A DNA stretch of 10,639 nucleotides from Puniceicoccales bacterium (GTDB taxonomy: Bacteria; Verrucomicrobiota; Verrucomicrobiia; Opitutales; LL51): positions 1 to 10,639 of the forward strand of contig JAIRXD010000073.1 of assembly GCA_031268545.1 (NCBI GenBank). Direction: 5' to 3'. The notes below the pieces were generated by a model, which worked only from the letters and a program-made list of their open reading frames with translations, ran no database searches and was not told where the DNA came from. Shown here piece after piece: positions 1 through 7,388 of this stretch. The position numbers and the translations under genes were made by a program. Positions within the stretch are counted from its first letter, which is position 1; every line of letters begins with the position of its first letter.

Positions 1-406
1 CCAGCGATGCTTTTCACATAACAACTCCCCATCCCGATGGCGCTGGCCTGGCCGAATGTTTGCGGGTGGTGATGCGCGAAGCTGTTGTGAATCAAGATGA
101 TATCGATTACATAAATGCCCATGGAACTTCAACACAATACAACGACAAATATGATGCGGTGGCATTGAAATATTTTTTTGGAGACCGAGCAAATCAAATT
201 CCAGTAAGTTCCACCAAAATCATGACCGGTCATTTGCTGGTATAATTCCGCCGACGATAATTTACGAATTTCCTGATCGGGAGTGTGATCTGAATTTCAT
301 TTCAAATAAAGCACTTAGCAAAGAAGTAAAGGTGGCGATAAGTGAAAATTCCGGATTTGGTGGCCATAACGTCGCTTTACTGTTTAAGAAATTTTCAGAC
401 GAATGA
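1..406 (+). pseudogene. fabF: 3' part of a FabF-type beta-ketoacyl-ACP synthase gene, broken by an internal deletion and frame change
   Basis: The reading frame that starts at base 3 encodes typical KAS II (FabF) sequence: a DAFHIT-PHPDG stretch, then DYINAHGTST with the first catalytic histidine, then [11 protein letters not shown] with the second. These enzymes condense malonyl-ACP with acyl-ACP in fatty acid elongation. Right after HLL the frame meets TAA at 243-245. The expected C-terminal part resumes in another frame from base 239 ([11 protein letters not shown], then ECDLNF, then [12 protein letters not shown]) and ends with TGA at 404-406. Against the usual FabF layout, about 17 residues beginning GAAGG, roughly 52 bp, are missing at the junction. 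The 5' end and the catalytic cysteine lie outside the window. As read, the protein would stop just after the second histidine and lose the last core strand. An assembly error at the junction is the main alternative. Confidence 0.85.
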
Positions 407-2286
407 TCGTCAGATTTTTATTGAGATTTATTGGGATCTTATTTGCCTATTTGCCAGGATGGTTTGTTTCATTTATATGCTTGATTTGTGGCTGGCTTAT
501 TTATTATTTTTACTTCAGTCGACGGAGAATTCTGTTGTCAAACCTTGACCATGCGTTTCCTAAAAAAAGTTTTAGATGGAAAAAAAACATCGCTCGCACC
601 AGCTGCGTGAGAACCGTTGAGCTAGGTCTATTATCAATATCCATTAACTGGTTTTCGAAGCAAAAACTGAAGAAAAAATTTTCTGTTGATGCTTCGATTC
701 CAGAATTTATGAACTATAACTTTGGGGAAACCGCAGCCACAATAATATTGATCCCCCATTTTTCTTCCATGGAGGCAATGACCAGGCTACCAATACATCT
801 GTCTCATGTAAATCCTTCAAAAATCGGTGTAATTTATAGGCCATTTCGCAACATCGACATCGAGTCATACCTAAGACATACAAGAGAAAAATTTGGATTC
901 ATCATGTTGTCAAGAAAAAATGGCCTATTTGCCGCAAAAAAAATATTGAGAAACCACGGTATACTTGGGCTGTTATTCGATCAAAATGCTGGAAAAAATG
1001 GTATATTGGCCACATTTTTTGGAAGAATTGCATCCACCACAGGGTTGCCAGATATTTTTCATAATAAATTTGGCGCGAAAGTCTTTGTTTTGTTTCCCAG
1101 GAGAACTGGATTGTGGCAGAATATTAGCGGATTGCAAGAGCTTGAGTTGCAGGATGATAGTAAAAATTCGGTGGCATTTGCGATGAATCGTTGGCTGGAA
1201 AAAACCCTTACATCCAGCGATGCGGTCTGCGCGGATTGGCTCTGGATGCACAACCGATGGCACTGCCAGGCCGAGGCCAGTAATTTTTTGCATATTTCGG
1301 CCAAGCGGATCGATGATCTGCGGTTAATGGAAAAAAAAACTAGAATTTTCCTGAGATTACCCAATTGGCTTGGAGATGTGCTGATGGCGCTGCCGGCAAT
1401 AAAGGCCATATCTCGTTCCCGCGAAGATGCTTGGGTAACAATAATCGCCAAAGCCCAGTTCTGCGAGATGCTTAGGTATCTCTCCATCGGTGACAGCTAT
1501 ATCTCGTTGCCACGGAAGGGGTTTGGGTATTTTTATAAAATTTCCAAATACAGAAAACTGTTTCCTGATTTTTATATCCTGCTGACCAATTCATTCCGTG
1601 GAGATTTGGAGTCAAAGGTAATTGGCTGCCCGAAGACCTTTGGGATGGCCAGCGATGGGATGATTCGTCCACTTCTGACCAATGTCTGGAAAATTCCAAA
1701 TGACCTGGCCGTCGGCAGAGTACACCAGTCGGTTGTGATTCAGAAGTTCTTCGAGGCGATGGGACTTAACGCTCATATAGACACTAATCCTTTGCTGAAT
1801 AATCCGGTAAAAGATAAAAAAATAGCCCTGGTCTGTGGCAGCGAAAATTGTCCGGAAAAGAGGTGGCCTCTGGATAAATGGTGCGAATTAATAGAAGGAT
1901 TGCTAAAAAAATATTGCGACTATGAAATTTTGCTGATTGGCACAAATTCGGATGCACAAATGGCCGAAGTCATGGAGAATAATTTCCCAAAGTGTGGTGC
2001 TATAACAAATTTAGCTGGAAAGACTTCGCTTACGGAGTGTCTGGAGATATTGGCTGTTTGTTCGGTGACCATTGGCAATGATACCGGTGGAATTCACCTG
2101 GCAAATATGGTCGGCTGTCCGGTGGTGGCGATCTATGGTCCGACAAACCCATTTCGAACCGGACCAATCTTTGCTAGCCCGGTGAAAATTTTGAAAAAAT
2201 CCAAAAATCCAGAAACGAGCACGGATATATCGATGGTCAATGTGAGCGATGTCATTGCGGCAGTTGATGATGTAATTCATAGATAG
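403..2286 (+). CDS. Fusion of a lipid A (LpxL/HtrB-type) acyltransferase and a GT9 heptosyltransferase-like domain
   Basis: 627 residues with two recognisable domains. Residues 1-300 look like the LpxL/LpxM family, inner-membrane enzymes that add secondary acyl chains to lipid A. They show an N-terminal membrane segment (about 5-38), the HX4E catalytic motif H119-FSSM-E124, a YRPFRN block at 145-150, a DQNAGK/FFG block at 193-207 and WLWMHNRWH at 279-287. Residues 312-627 look like glycosyltransferase family 9, closest in motifs to WaaF-type heptosyltransferases: [15 protein letters not shown] (318-332), LTNSFRGDL (394-402), KRWPLDKW (486-493) and NDTGGIHLA (559-567). These enzymes add heptose from ADP-heptose to the LPS inner core. 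The two are normally separate proteins. The reading frame is continuous and both domains keep their motifs. The start overlaps the fabF stop (ATGA), which suggests translational coupling. The actual sugar donor and acyl donor are not known from sequence. Confidence 0.88.
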   Translation: MIVRFLLRFIGILFAYLPGWFVSFICLICGWLIYYFYFSRRRILLSNLDHAFPKKSFRWKKNIARTSCVRTVELGLLSISINWFSKQKLKKKFSVDASIPEFMNYNFGETAATIILIPHFSSMEAMTRLPIHLSHVNPSKIGVIYRPFRNIDIESYLRHTREKFGFIMLSRKNGLFAAKKILRNHGILGLLFDQNAGKNGILATFFGRIASTTGLPDIFHNKFGAKVFVLFPRRTGLWQNISGLQELELQDDSKNSVAFAMNRWLEKTLTSSDAVCADWLWMHNRWHCQAEASNFLHISAKRIDDLRLMEKKTRIFLRLPNWLGDVLMALPAIKAISRSREDAWVTIIAKAQFCEMLRYLSIGDSYISLPRKGFGYFYKISKYRKLFPDFYILLTNSFRGDLESKVIGCPKTFGMASDGMIRPLLTNVWKIPNDLAVGRVHQSVVIQKFFEAMGLNAHIDTNPLLNNPVKDKKIALVCGSENCPEKRWPLDKWCELIEGLLKKYCDYEILLIGTNSDAQMAEVMENNFPKCGAITNLAGKTSLTECLEILAVCSVTIGNDTGGIHLANMVGCPVVAIYGPTNPFRTGPIFASPVKILKKSKNPETSTDISMVNVSDVIAAVDDVIHR

Positions 2287-2318
2287 CCTTTAGAACAAAA
2301 GAGGTGATTTTAATAAAT

Positions 2319-2332
2319 TTTTGTCGACAAAA
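2319..2332. promoter_or_regulatory. Perfect 14-bp palindrome upstream of tRNA-Leu
   Basis: TTTTGTCGACAAAA is a perfect inverted repeat without a spacer. It lies 33 bp after the acyltransferase-GT9 stop codon and about 35 bp before the tRNA-Leu 5' end. A palindrome without a loop suits a dimeric DNA-binding protein better than a terminator hairpin. Its place fits an operator or upstream promoter element for the tRNA, but no known regulator site is recognised, and chance occurrence in AT-rich DNA is possible. Confidence 0.3.
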
Positions 2333-2366
2333 TTGCATTCCGATTTAGGGTTCAACGTCGATGGAT

Positions 2367-2451
2367 GCTCAGGTGGTGGAATTGGCAGACACGCCAGACT
2401 TAGGATCTGGTGCCGCAGGGCGTAAGGGTTCGAGTCCCTTTCTGAGCACCA
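2367..2451 (+). tRNA. tRNA-Leu (anticodon UAG)
   Basis: An 85-nt type II tRNA. The acceptor stem GCTCAGG pairs with TCTGAGC through six Watson-Crick pairs and one G-U pair, and is followed by discriminator A and an encoded CCA. The anticodon stem CCAGA/TCTGG holds the loop CTTAGGA, which gives anticodon TAG and reads CUA and other CUN leucine codons. A long variable arm follows, as leucine tRNAs require. The T arm is AAGGG-TTCGAGT-CCCTT. A73 is the usual leucine discriminator. The gene stands alone between the acyltransferase-GT9 gene and mreB; no GC-rich terminator hairpin is visible after it. Confidence 0.97.
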
Positions 2452-2549
2452 TTTATTTTTCAGTTTTTATTCTAGAAATATGGTTGCAAAGCTTTAAAAA
2501 TAGTTTGTACTGTCGTTGGGTGTTAATTTTGGCTTGACTGTCCACATAG

Positions 2550-3593
2550 ATGAGGTTGTTGCAAAAATTTAAAAACAACATTGGAAGAATGCTTGGGTTT
2601 TTGTCTCATGACATAGGTATCGATCTCGGAACCGCTAATACTCTAGTTTTTGCCAAGGATCGTGGTATTATAATTAGGGAGCCGAGTGTCGTGGCTGTCT
2701 ATACGAATTCGCGGCGGGTGCGGGCTGTGGGCCTCGAGGCGAAGCGCATGTTAGGCCGAACTCCTGGCAATATTACTGCCATAAGGCCTATGAAGGACGG
2801 TGTCATTGCCGATTTTGATACCACCGAAGCCATGTTGCGCTATTTTATAAATAAAGCATCGCGCAGTGTAAAATTTATCCCTCCCCGGGTCGTGATTGCG
2901 GTGCCGTCCGGCATAACAGAAGTTGAGCGTAGGGCCGTGAAGGAATCTGCCATACACGCCGGGGCACGGGATGTTTTATTATTGCAAGAGCCTGTGGCAG
3001 CGGCAATTGGCGTCGGTTTGCCGATAGATGAACCGGCGGCGAGCATGATCGTAGACATCGGCGGCGGCACCACCGAGGTGGCGATTTTGTCGCTAAGTGG
3101 CGTTGTATTTTCCCAGAGTATTCGCATTGGCGGCGATGAAATTGACGATTCAATTATTGCCTATGTCAAAAAAATGTACAACCTAATAATCGGCGAGAGG
3201 ACGGCCGAAGATATAAAAATTCGGATCGGTTCGGCGGCGCCGCTGGACGATGAGCTGGATATGTTGATCAAGGGGAGGGATGCCGTCATTGGTTTGCCGC
3301 GCACCATAAAAATAACTTCCGAAGAGATCCGCGAAGCCATAACTGGTTCTATACGAGGGATTATCGAGGTTGTGAAGATGGCGTTGGAGAAGTGCCCACC
3401 AGAGTTGTCCGCGGATTTGGTGGACCGTGGCATAGTTCTTGCCGGCGGCGGATCGATGATTCGGCGGCTGAATAGCGCCATAGGCAATGCCACTGGGTTG
3501 CCCGTCGTTGTTTCCGATGATCCATTGAGTGCCGTGGCGAACGGGACCGGTACGGTGTTGCAGGATTTGGGCCTTTGGCTAGATGAAGAGTGA
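2550..3593 (+). CDS. mreB: Rod shape-determining protein MreB (bacterial actin)
   Basis: 347 residues, the length of E. coli MreB. MreB polymerises with ATP on the inner membrane face and guides the elongation machinery of peptidoglycan synthesis. Actin-fold motifs are all present: phosphate 1 DIGIDLGTANTL (21-32), EPSVVAV (44-50), the PPRVVIAVPSGITEVERRAV block (111-130), LLLQEPVAAAIG (143-154), phosphate 2 VDIGGGTTEVA (168-178) and the adenosine motif GIVLAGGGSMIRRL (294-307). The N-terminus (MRLLQKFKNNIGRMLGFL) is basic and hydrophobic, as in the membrane-binding amphipathic helix of Gram-negative MreB. No strong ribosome-binding site precedes the ATG at 2550. An in-frame ATG at 2589 would cut that helix short, so 2550 is preferred. 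It heads a tight mreB-mreC-mreD-nif3 run. Confidence 0.97.
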   Translation: MRLLQKFKNNIGRMLGFLSHDIGIDLGTANTLVFAKDRGIIIREPSVVAVYTNSRRVRAVGLEAKRMLGRTPGNITAIRPMKDGVIADFDTTEAMLRYFINKASRSVKFIPPRVVIAVPSGITEVERRAVKESAIHAGARDVLLLQEPVAAAIGVGLPIDEPAASMIVDIGGGTTEVAILSLSGVVFSQSIRIGGDEIDDSIIAYVKKMYNLIIGERTAEDIKIRIGSAAPLDDELDMLIKGRDAVIGLPRTIKITSEEIREAITGSIRGIIEVVKMALEKCPPELSADLVDRGIVLAGGGSMIRRLNSAIGNATGLPVVVSDDPLSAVANGTGTVLQDLGLWLDEE

Positions 3594-4392
3594 TCCTCGT
3601 GGACAGTACAGGTGGCTGGGAATTGTTGTGCTAGGGTGTGTTATCTGGTGGATTTTTTTATCTCTTTTCAGCTTCGACATCAATGACTTACTAAACATCA
3701 GGACCTGGCCTGTTTGCCTGACATCGAAAATAGATGGTCTGCTGGATCCGCTGAGAATTCGTAGATTGCCGAAGGCTGAATTGATTAATCTTGTTACGGA
3801 TTTGTACGGTAAGAAGTTGGACACCGAGGAGTTAAGGAACCGGTGCGCTGAATTGGAGACGGAGAATGGCAGGTTGCGGGGGTTACTTGATCTGAAAATT
3901 TCATCCCGGCACAGCGTTATTTATGCCCAGGTAATCCGGCGTGATGTTTCGGCCTGGTGGGATCGACTGTGGATAAATAAAGGTGAAATTGATGGGCTAA
4001 GTATCGGCGATGGAGTGGGTTACGTTGGTGGTGTCATGGGAAAAATTTCCGAGATTTTTGAAACCAAGGCGGTGGTGGAACTTATTAGCAGTCCAAATTT
4101 TAGGATGGCTGTCCAGCTCTCCGGGGACCCACGGCCGTTTATTTTTTATGGAACAAAACATGTTGGGTTTAAAAGGGTTGGTAAACTTTCTGATCTACCT
4201 CAGGATTTATTTGATGCCGAGGAAACAAAAATTGTCAGTAGTGAAATGAGCTCAAAATTTCCCGGAAATTTGTTTGTTGGTCATTTGACGAAAAAAATCC
4301 GCAGCAATGGCATCTATTTCGATGCTGAATGCGAGATCTCTAACCAATTGAAGGACTTACGTGAGGTGATGATTTTCCTGAAGGCCGAATGA
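3583..4392 (+). CDS. mreC: Rod shape-determining protein MreC
   Basis: 269 residues. MreC is the bitopic periplasmic scaffold that links MreB and MreD to PBP2 and RodA. A single membrane helix lies at about 11-31. A helical, partly heptad-like stretch follows (about 64-104, including the ELETENGRLRGLLDL segment), and then the beta-rich C-terminal domain. Typical MreC features there are WWDRLWINKGEIDGLSIGD (125-143), GYVGGVMGKI (146-155) and VVELISSPNFRMAV (164-177). The start codon lies inside the mreB end and overlaps it by 11 nt in a different frame, which implies coupled translation. The protein is slightly shorter than E. coli MreC and lacks its long C-terminal tail. No other start codon keeps the membrane helix. 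Confidence 0.93.
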   Translation: MKSDPRGQYRWLGIVVLGCVIWWIFLSLFSFDINDLLNIRTWPVCLTSKIDGLLDPLRIRRLPKAELINLVTDLYGKKLDTEELRNRCAELETENGRLRGLLDLKISSRHSVIYAQVIRRDVSAWWDRLWINKGEIDGLSIGDGVGYVGGVMGKISEIFETKAVVELISSPNFRMAVQLSGDPRPFIFYGTKHVGFKRVGKLSDLPQDLFDAEETKIVSSEMSSKFPGNLFVGHLTKKIRSNGIYFDAECEISNQLKDLREVMIFLKAE

Positions 4393-4393
4393 T

Positions 4394-4858
4394 ATGTTAG
4401 GATCAAGGTACGACAATTTTATTCCGCTCTATGGTGGATCAGGAGCAAAGAATGGCAAATATCGGCAGCATTTTTTAATGCTATTTTTGGCTCTATTGGT
4501 GGAATTTTTGGCAAATTTTATGGGTTATAAATTCAGTCTCAGGGCATTTGTATTTTGCCCATTTTTTTTCCCCATCGCCGTCGAAATTTTTGGTAAATTT
4601 GGCGGAATTTTTACCTCGTCGCTGGTCTGTGGCCTCTATGCCAAAGCCATTGGTTTTAGCTTTTCGATCAATGGCTATCTGGTTTCACTGTTGACCAATT
4701 TGCTGTTTCTTATGTGCCAGTCCAGGAAGATGTTAGTATTTATTTACTTGGCTACACTCTATGTATCTGCTGGTCCCTGCGACGGCTGGATGTTTTTCCT
4801 GGACAGCATTTATTCATTTGCAATATTTTGCCTAGTTATGAAACTTAGAGCATGGTGA
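4394..4858 (+). CDS. mreD: Probable rod shape-determining membrane protein MreD
   Basis: 154 residues, very hydrophobic after a polar N-terminus of about 24 residues, with five or six likely membrane segments (about 25-44, 50-66, 70-90, 93-109, 112-128, 131-148). Size, topology and position directly after mreC (one base between the mreC stop and this ATG) match MreD, the integral membrane partner of MreC. The sequence itself is weakly conserved, as MreD usually is: GGIFTSSLVCGLYAKAIGFSFSING-like glycine spacing in the central helix is suggestive, not diagnostic. The call therefore rests mainly on gene order. It ends inside the start of the next gene (7-nt overlap). Confidence 0.68.
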   Translation: MLGSRYDNFIPLYGGSGAKNGKYRQHFLMLFLALLVEFLANFMGYKFSLRAFVFCPFFFPIAVEIFGKFGGIFTSSLVCGLYAKAIGFSFSINGYLVSLLTNLLFLMCQSRKMLVFIYLATLYVSAGPCDGWMFFLDSIYSFAIFCLVMKLRAW

Positions 4859-5613
4859 CCGTGGCCCTGGAGGAGATCGTAAGTTATTGCAGCAAAAGGC
4901 TTAACGTTCAGGATATGTTCGACTACCCCAATGCGTATAATGGTTTGCAGTTTATGAATTCAGGGAGAATTTACAAAATTGCGGCCGCCGTCGATGGCTC
5001 CCTGGAATCGATTCGCCTGGCTGGAGAGGTCGGCGCAAACCTGTTGGTGGTGCATCATGGCCTATTTTGGGGCAAATCCATACCGGTGGTCGACGGGGTC
5101 TATGCTAAATATAAAGCCTTGATAGACAATGATATAGCGATTTATAGTAGCCATTTACCGTTGGATGCCCATCAGGAAATCGGCAACAATGCTCTCCTGG
5201 CAAGGGATCTTGGCTTTGGGGTTTCGGATTTCGAAGAACTCGGTTTTCATGGAGTAAAAATCGCCGCCATTGTGAACGAACCAATTGGTCGGGAAGAACT
5301 TAAGTGCAGGCTAGCGGATAAGTTTACTTCGCTGGTTAGCATGGAATTTGGGCCCTCCAGGGTGAAAAAACTTGCAATAATTTCCGGTGGCGGAGGCCAG
5401 GCTATCCCATCTTTAGGTGCCTTTGGCATCGATACATTCATCACCGGTGAGTGCAGGCAGCACAGTTATTCTGAGGCCTATGAACATGGCTTAAATGTCT
5501 ATGTATGTGGGCATTACGCTACAGAATGCCTGGGAATTATGGCCCTGGCCAGCGAGCTTGGTAAAGCATTTTCCCTGCCCCAGGTTTTTGTTAAAACCTC
5601 CTGTCCTCTGTGA
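4852..5613 (+). CDS. NIF3 / YbgI family dinuclear metal-binding protein (DUF34)
   Basis: 253 residues, close to the 247 of E. coli YbgI. The family forms toroidal hexamers with a two-metal site; it is often annotated 'GTP cyclohydrolase 1 type 2', but its cellular role is not settled. The expected metal ligands are all visible: VVHHGLFWG with H68 and H69, SSHLPLDAH with D105, and GHYATE with H221 and E225 near the C-terminus. ISGGGGQAI (177-185) and FITGECRQHSYSEA (196-209) are also family hallmarks. There is no insert domain like the one in the longer Firmicutes forms. The ATG overlaps the mreD-like stop by 7 nt, so it is probably the last gene of the mre operon. A functional link to cell shape is not established. 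Confidence 0.93.
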   Translation: MVTVALEEIVSYCSKRLNVQDMFDYPNAYNGLQFMNSGRIYKIAAAVDGSLESIRLAGEVGANLLVVHHGLFWGKSIPVVDGVYAKYKALIDNDIAIYSSHLPLDAHQEIGNNALLARDLGFGVSDFEELGFHGVKIAAIVNEPIGREELKCRLADKFTSLVSMEFGPSRVKKLAIISGGGGQAIPSLGAFGIDTFITGECRQHSYSEAYEHGLNVYVCGHYATECLGIMALASELGKAFSLPQVFVKTSCPL

Positions 5614-5616
5614 GGC

Positions 5617-6531
5617 CTAGCAGTAGCTTAGCGCATTTTGCTTCTTTGTGCTCAGCAGAAAGTTTCTTATGGCAGTCATTCCCAACGCCTTAGAATCCTC
5701 TAGCACATAATGGCCGCAATCATTTAGCTTTATGACATGGGCATCATCGAAGCTATCTATCCAGACTTTTAGAAATGATTCGGTGAAACAGAAATCCTTT
5801 TGGCTCCAGAGGATAAGTGCTTTTTTTTTTCTAAGTAAACCAAGATTTTGGCCTATTTTTTTCAGAGTATTCCAGGACCTATGACCCGAATCCATGGGTA
5901 TATCCTGAACGAATCGCAGTGTGGCAATTCGATTGGCCTTGGAATTGTATGGATATAGATAGCCGCTGCGTATCTCCTTGCTCATTGGGTAGTTAACGGC
6001 CATATAGCTCGATCCAATGGCAAATAGATTTAGCCTAAGCACGAGAAATTTCGCGAGCCATGATGTTCTGCAAAAGTTTATTCTTTTTGGTATCTCATTG
6101 GATAGGAATGCCGCTCCATTCATTATCGTGATACTTTCAATGCATTCTGGCCACATCTCGGCCAAAGCCATGCCTATGGCACAGCCCCAATCATGCAACA
6201 CCAGATGAAATTTTCCAAAATTTAGATTTTCAATGAGACAGCGAGCGTTATTGATGTGGTTCTCCAGGCAGTAATTATAGTCCTGGGGCTTGTCGGATAG
6301 GCCGCAGCCCAGGTGATCCAGAGCGATGCATCGGAAGTCGCCATGCATGTATTTTATTAAATTTCTGTAATAAAAAGACCAGGTGGGGTTACCATGGAGC
6401 ATCAGTACGACATCTCCTTTGCCTTCATCGACATAGTGCAATTTATGACCGTCTTTGTTGGTAAAAAAATTGCCATCAAAAGGATATTCGGTCAGTAAAA
6501 ATTTTGGAAATTTTACCTTAGTTTCTTTCAT
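5617..6531 (-). CDS. Alpha/beta hydrolase of the haloalkane dehalogenase superfamily, OleB-like
   Basis: 304 residues from the chosen start. Motifs: LHGNPTWSFYYR (45-56) with the N48 and W51 region of the oxyanion/halide site, DHLGCGLSDKP (72-82), nucleophile elbow LVLHDWGCAIG (110-120) with D114 and W115, likely acid D246 in LWSQKDF, and H274 in DCGHYVLED. The HDWG nucleophile places it among haloalkane dehalogenase-like proteins. The RIATLRFVQDIP block (201-212), the NGAAF segment and the HYVLED end resemble OleB, the beta-lactone decarboxylase that makes long-chain olefins after OleA, OleC and OleD. No oleA, oleC or oleD gene is in the window, so the substrate is unknown. The start is set by a GGAGAG site; an in-frame ATG at 6534 is possible, and a longer frame to 6696 would overlap the peptidase gene. 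It converges on the NIF3 gene with a 3-bp gap. Confidence 0.85.
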   Translation of the reverse strand: MKETKVKFPKFLLTEYPFDGNFFTNKDGHKLHYVDEGKGDVVLMLHGNPTWSFYYRNLIKYMHGDFRCIALDHLGCGLSDKPQDYNYCLENHINNARCLIENLNFGKFHLVLHDWGCAIGMALAEMWPECIESITIMNGAAFLSNEIPKRINFCRTSWLAKFLVLRLNLFAIGSSYMAVNYPMSKEIRSGYLYPYNSKANRIATLRFVQDIPMDSGHRSWNTLKKIGQNLGLLRKKKALILWSQKDFCFTESFLKVWIDSFDDAHVIKLNDCGHYVLEDSKALGMTAIRNFLLSTKKQNALSYC

Positions 6532-6534
6532 CAT

Positions 6535-6540
6535 CTCTCC
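6535..6540 (-). promoter_or_regulatory. Ribosome-binding site GGAGAG that sets the OleB-like start
   Basis: On the - strand, GGAGAG lies just before a double ATG (ATGATG). Counting from GGAG, the second ATG, at 6531, has five bases of spacing and the first, at 6534, only two. It sits in the 11-bp gap after the TAA of the upstream peptidase gene. This supports a short hydrolase starting here rather than the open frame that runs back to 6696. Confidence 0.6.
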
Positions 6541-6542
6541 GG

Positions 6543-7217
6543 TTATTTCATGAAATAGAACAGTATATCTCCGGTGGACCCAGTGATCTTGCCGCCCATA
6601 TAAACAATTCCCCAGAATGTGTAATATATCGCCTTCAGCAGGATGGCATGAGACTGCGGCAGGTTTATCAATATGAGCATGATTATATAGGACCACCGGG
6701 ATATCATTATAAATGCCTCTTCGCTCATATTTACCAAGTACTTAAGTAGATGCGACCCATCAAGTGGCGGCAGTGGTATGAGATTAAAAATCGCCATGGA
6801 TATATTTATGATGATTGCAAATCCGAACAGACCGCCCAACATCGGATTGCGGCTCAACCAGGGCAAACAACCAATAATTGATAGTAAAATTGCAACGGCT
6901 ATATTGGACAATGGCCCGGCCAAACTGGTGCAGATATCTCCCAAAGCTCTATGCTTGAAATTGCGAATATCCACCGGCACCGGCTTGCCCCAGCCAATGA
7001 TGGCGATATTATTCGGGATCATTATCATGGTCAACGGTATGATGACTGTGCCAATCAAGTCTATGTGAGCCAACGGGTTTAGTGTAAGTCTACCATAGGA
7101 TTTTGCCGTAGAGTCGCCAAATAAATAGGCAAACAGGGCATGGGAAAATTCGTGGACGCCATTGAATAGAATAAACAGCAAATAACAGGCGATTGATTGC
7201 TGCATCGAAGAGTTCAT
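6543..7217 (-). CDS. Site-2 protease-like membrane metallopeptidase (family M50)
   Basis: 224 residues, mostly hydrophobic, with about six membrane segments. The zinc motif HEFSH (H22, E23, H26) lies in the first helix, and the third zinc ligand is D153 in NLIPLPPLDGSHLL, the NPDG-type motif of M50. Between them are SYGRLTLNPLAHIDLIGT (40-57), GWGKPVPVD (75-83) and SLAGPLSNIAVA (98-109), all typical of the small S2P subgroup without a PDZ domain. Such enzymes cut substrates within the membrane, often to release regulators, but the target here is unknown. It is followed after 11 bp by the OleB-like hydrolase gene, so the two are likely co-transcribed. The start ATG at 7217 has no clear ribosome-binding site; ATG at 7205 is an alternative. 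Confidence 0.92.
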   Translation of the reverse strand: MNSSMQQSIACYLLFILFNGVHEFSHALFAYLFGDSTAKSYGRLTLNPLAHIDLIGTVIIPLTMIMIPNNIAIIGWGKPVPVDIRNFKHRALGDICTSLAGPLSNIAVAILLSIIGCLPWLSRNPMLGGLFGFAIIINISMAIFNLIPLPPLDGSHLLKYLVNMSEEAFIMISRWSYIIMLILINLPQSHAILLKAIYYTFWGIVYMGGKITGSTGDILFYFMK

Positions 7218-7388
7218 CTATTAACCATGGAATGAATGATTTGTTAAAAATCAACAATAACTTGCAATTTGCATCTTTTTATAGCCAGAATTCTATAAAT
7301 AGGTAATTATTTTTCGAATTTCTCATAATATTTCAACAATTCTCCTTCGATGATCCGTTCTTCTAAATGTGAATGAACTTTTTTCTTA
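7218..7388. other. Intergenic region before the peptidase gene, no gene seen
   Basis: 171 bp of AT-rich DNA between the stop of the 293-residue secreted protein and the start of the peptidase gene, both on the - strand. No tRNA, strong hairpin with a T tract or convincing -35/-10 pair is visible. A TATAAA on the - strand at about 7280 lacks a good -35 partner. The one open frame here (7307-7489, - strand) mostly overlaps the neighbouring gene in another frame and has no recognisable features. Confidence 0.5.

Noticed and set aside
342..548. 68-codon + strand open frame
   Set aside because: It lies across the fabF end and the acyltransferase start in a different frame; both of those have recognisable family motifs.
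973..1487. Two - strand open frames inside the acyltransferase-GT9 gene
   Set aside because: They are antisense shadows of a gene with clear LpxL motifs; no start signal or recognisable domain.
2484..2513. Possible mreB promoter, TTGCAA with an 18-bp gap to TACTGT
   Set aside because: Both hexamers are imperfect and AT-rich DNA offers many such pairs; not convincing without transcript data.
5611..5640. Terminator between the convergent NIF3 and hydrolase genes
   Set aside because: AGGCCT and short inverted pieces are present, but no stem with a T tract can be drawn; the gene ends are only 3 bp apart.
6532..6696. Upstream extension of the OleB-like frame by 55 codons
   Set aside because: It overlaps the coding end of the M50 peptidase, its sequence has no hydrolase features, and a GGAGAG site precedes the ATGs at 6534/6531.
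7280..7297. Hairpin TATAG...CTATA upstream of the peptidase gene
   Set aside because: Only five AT-rich pairs; too weak to count as a terminator or regulator site.
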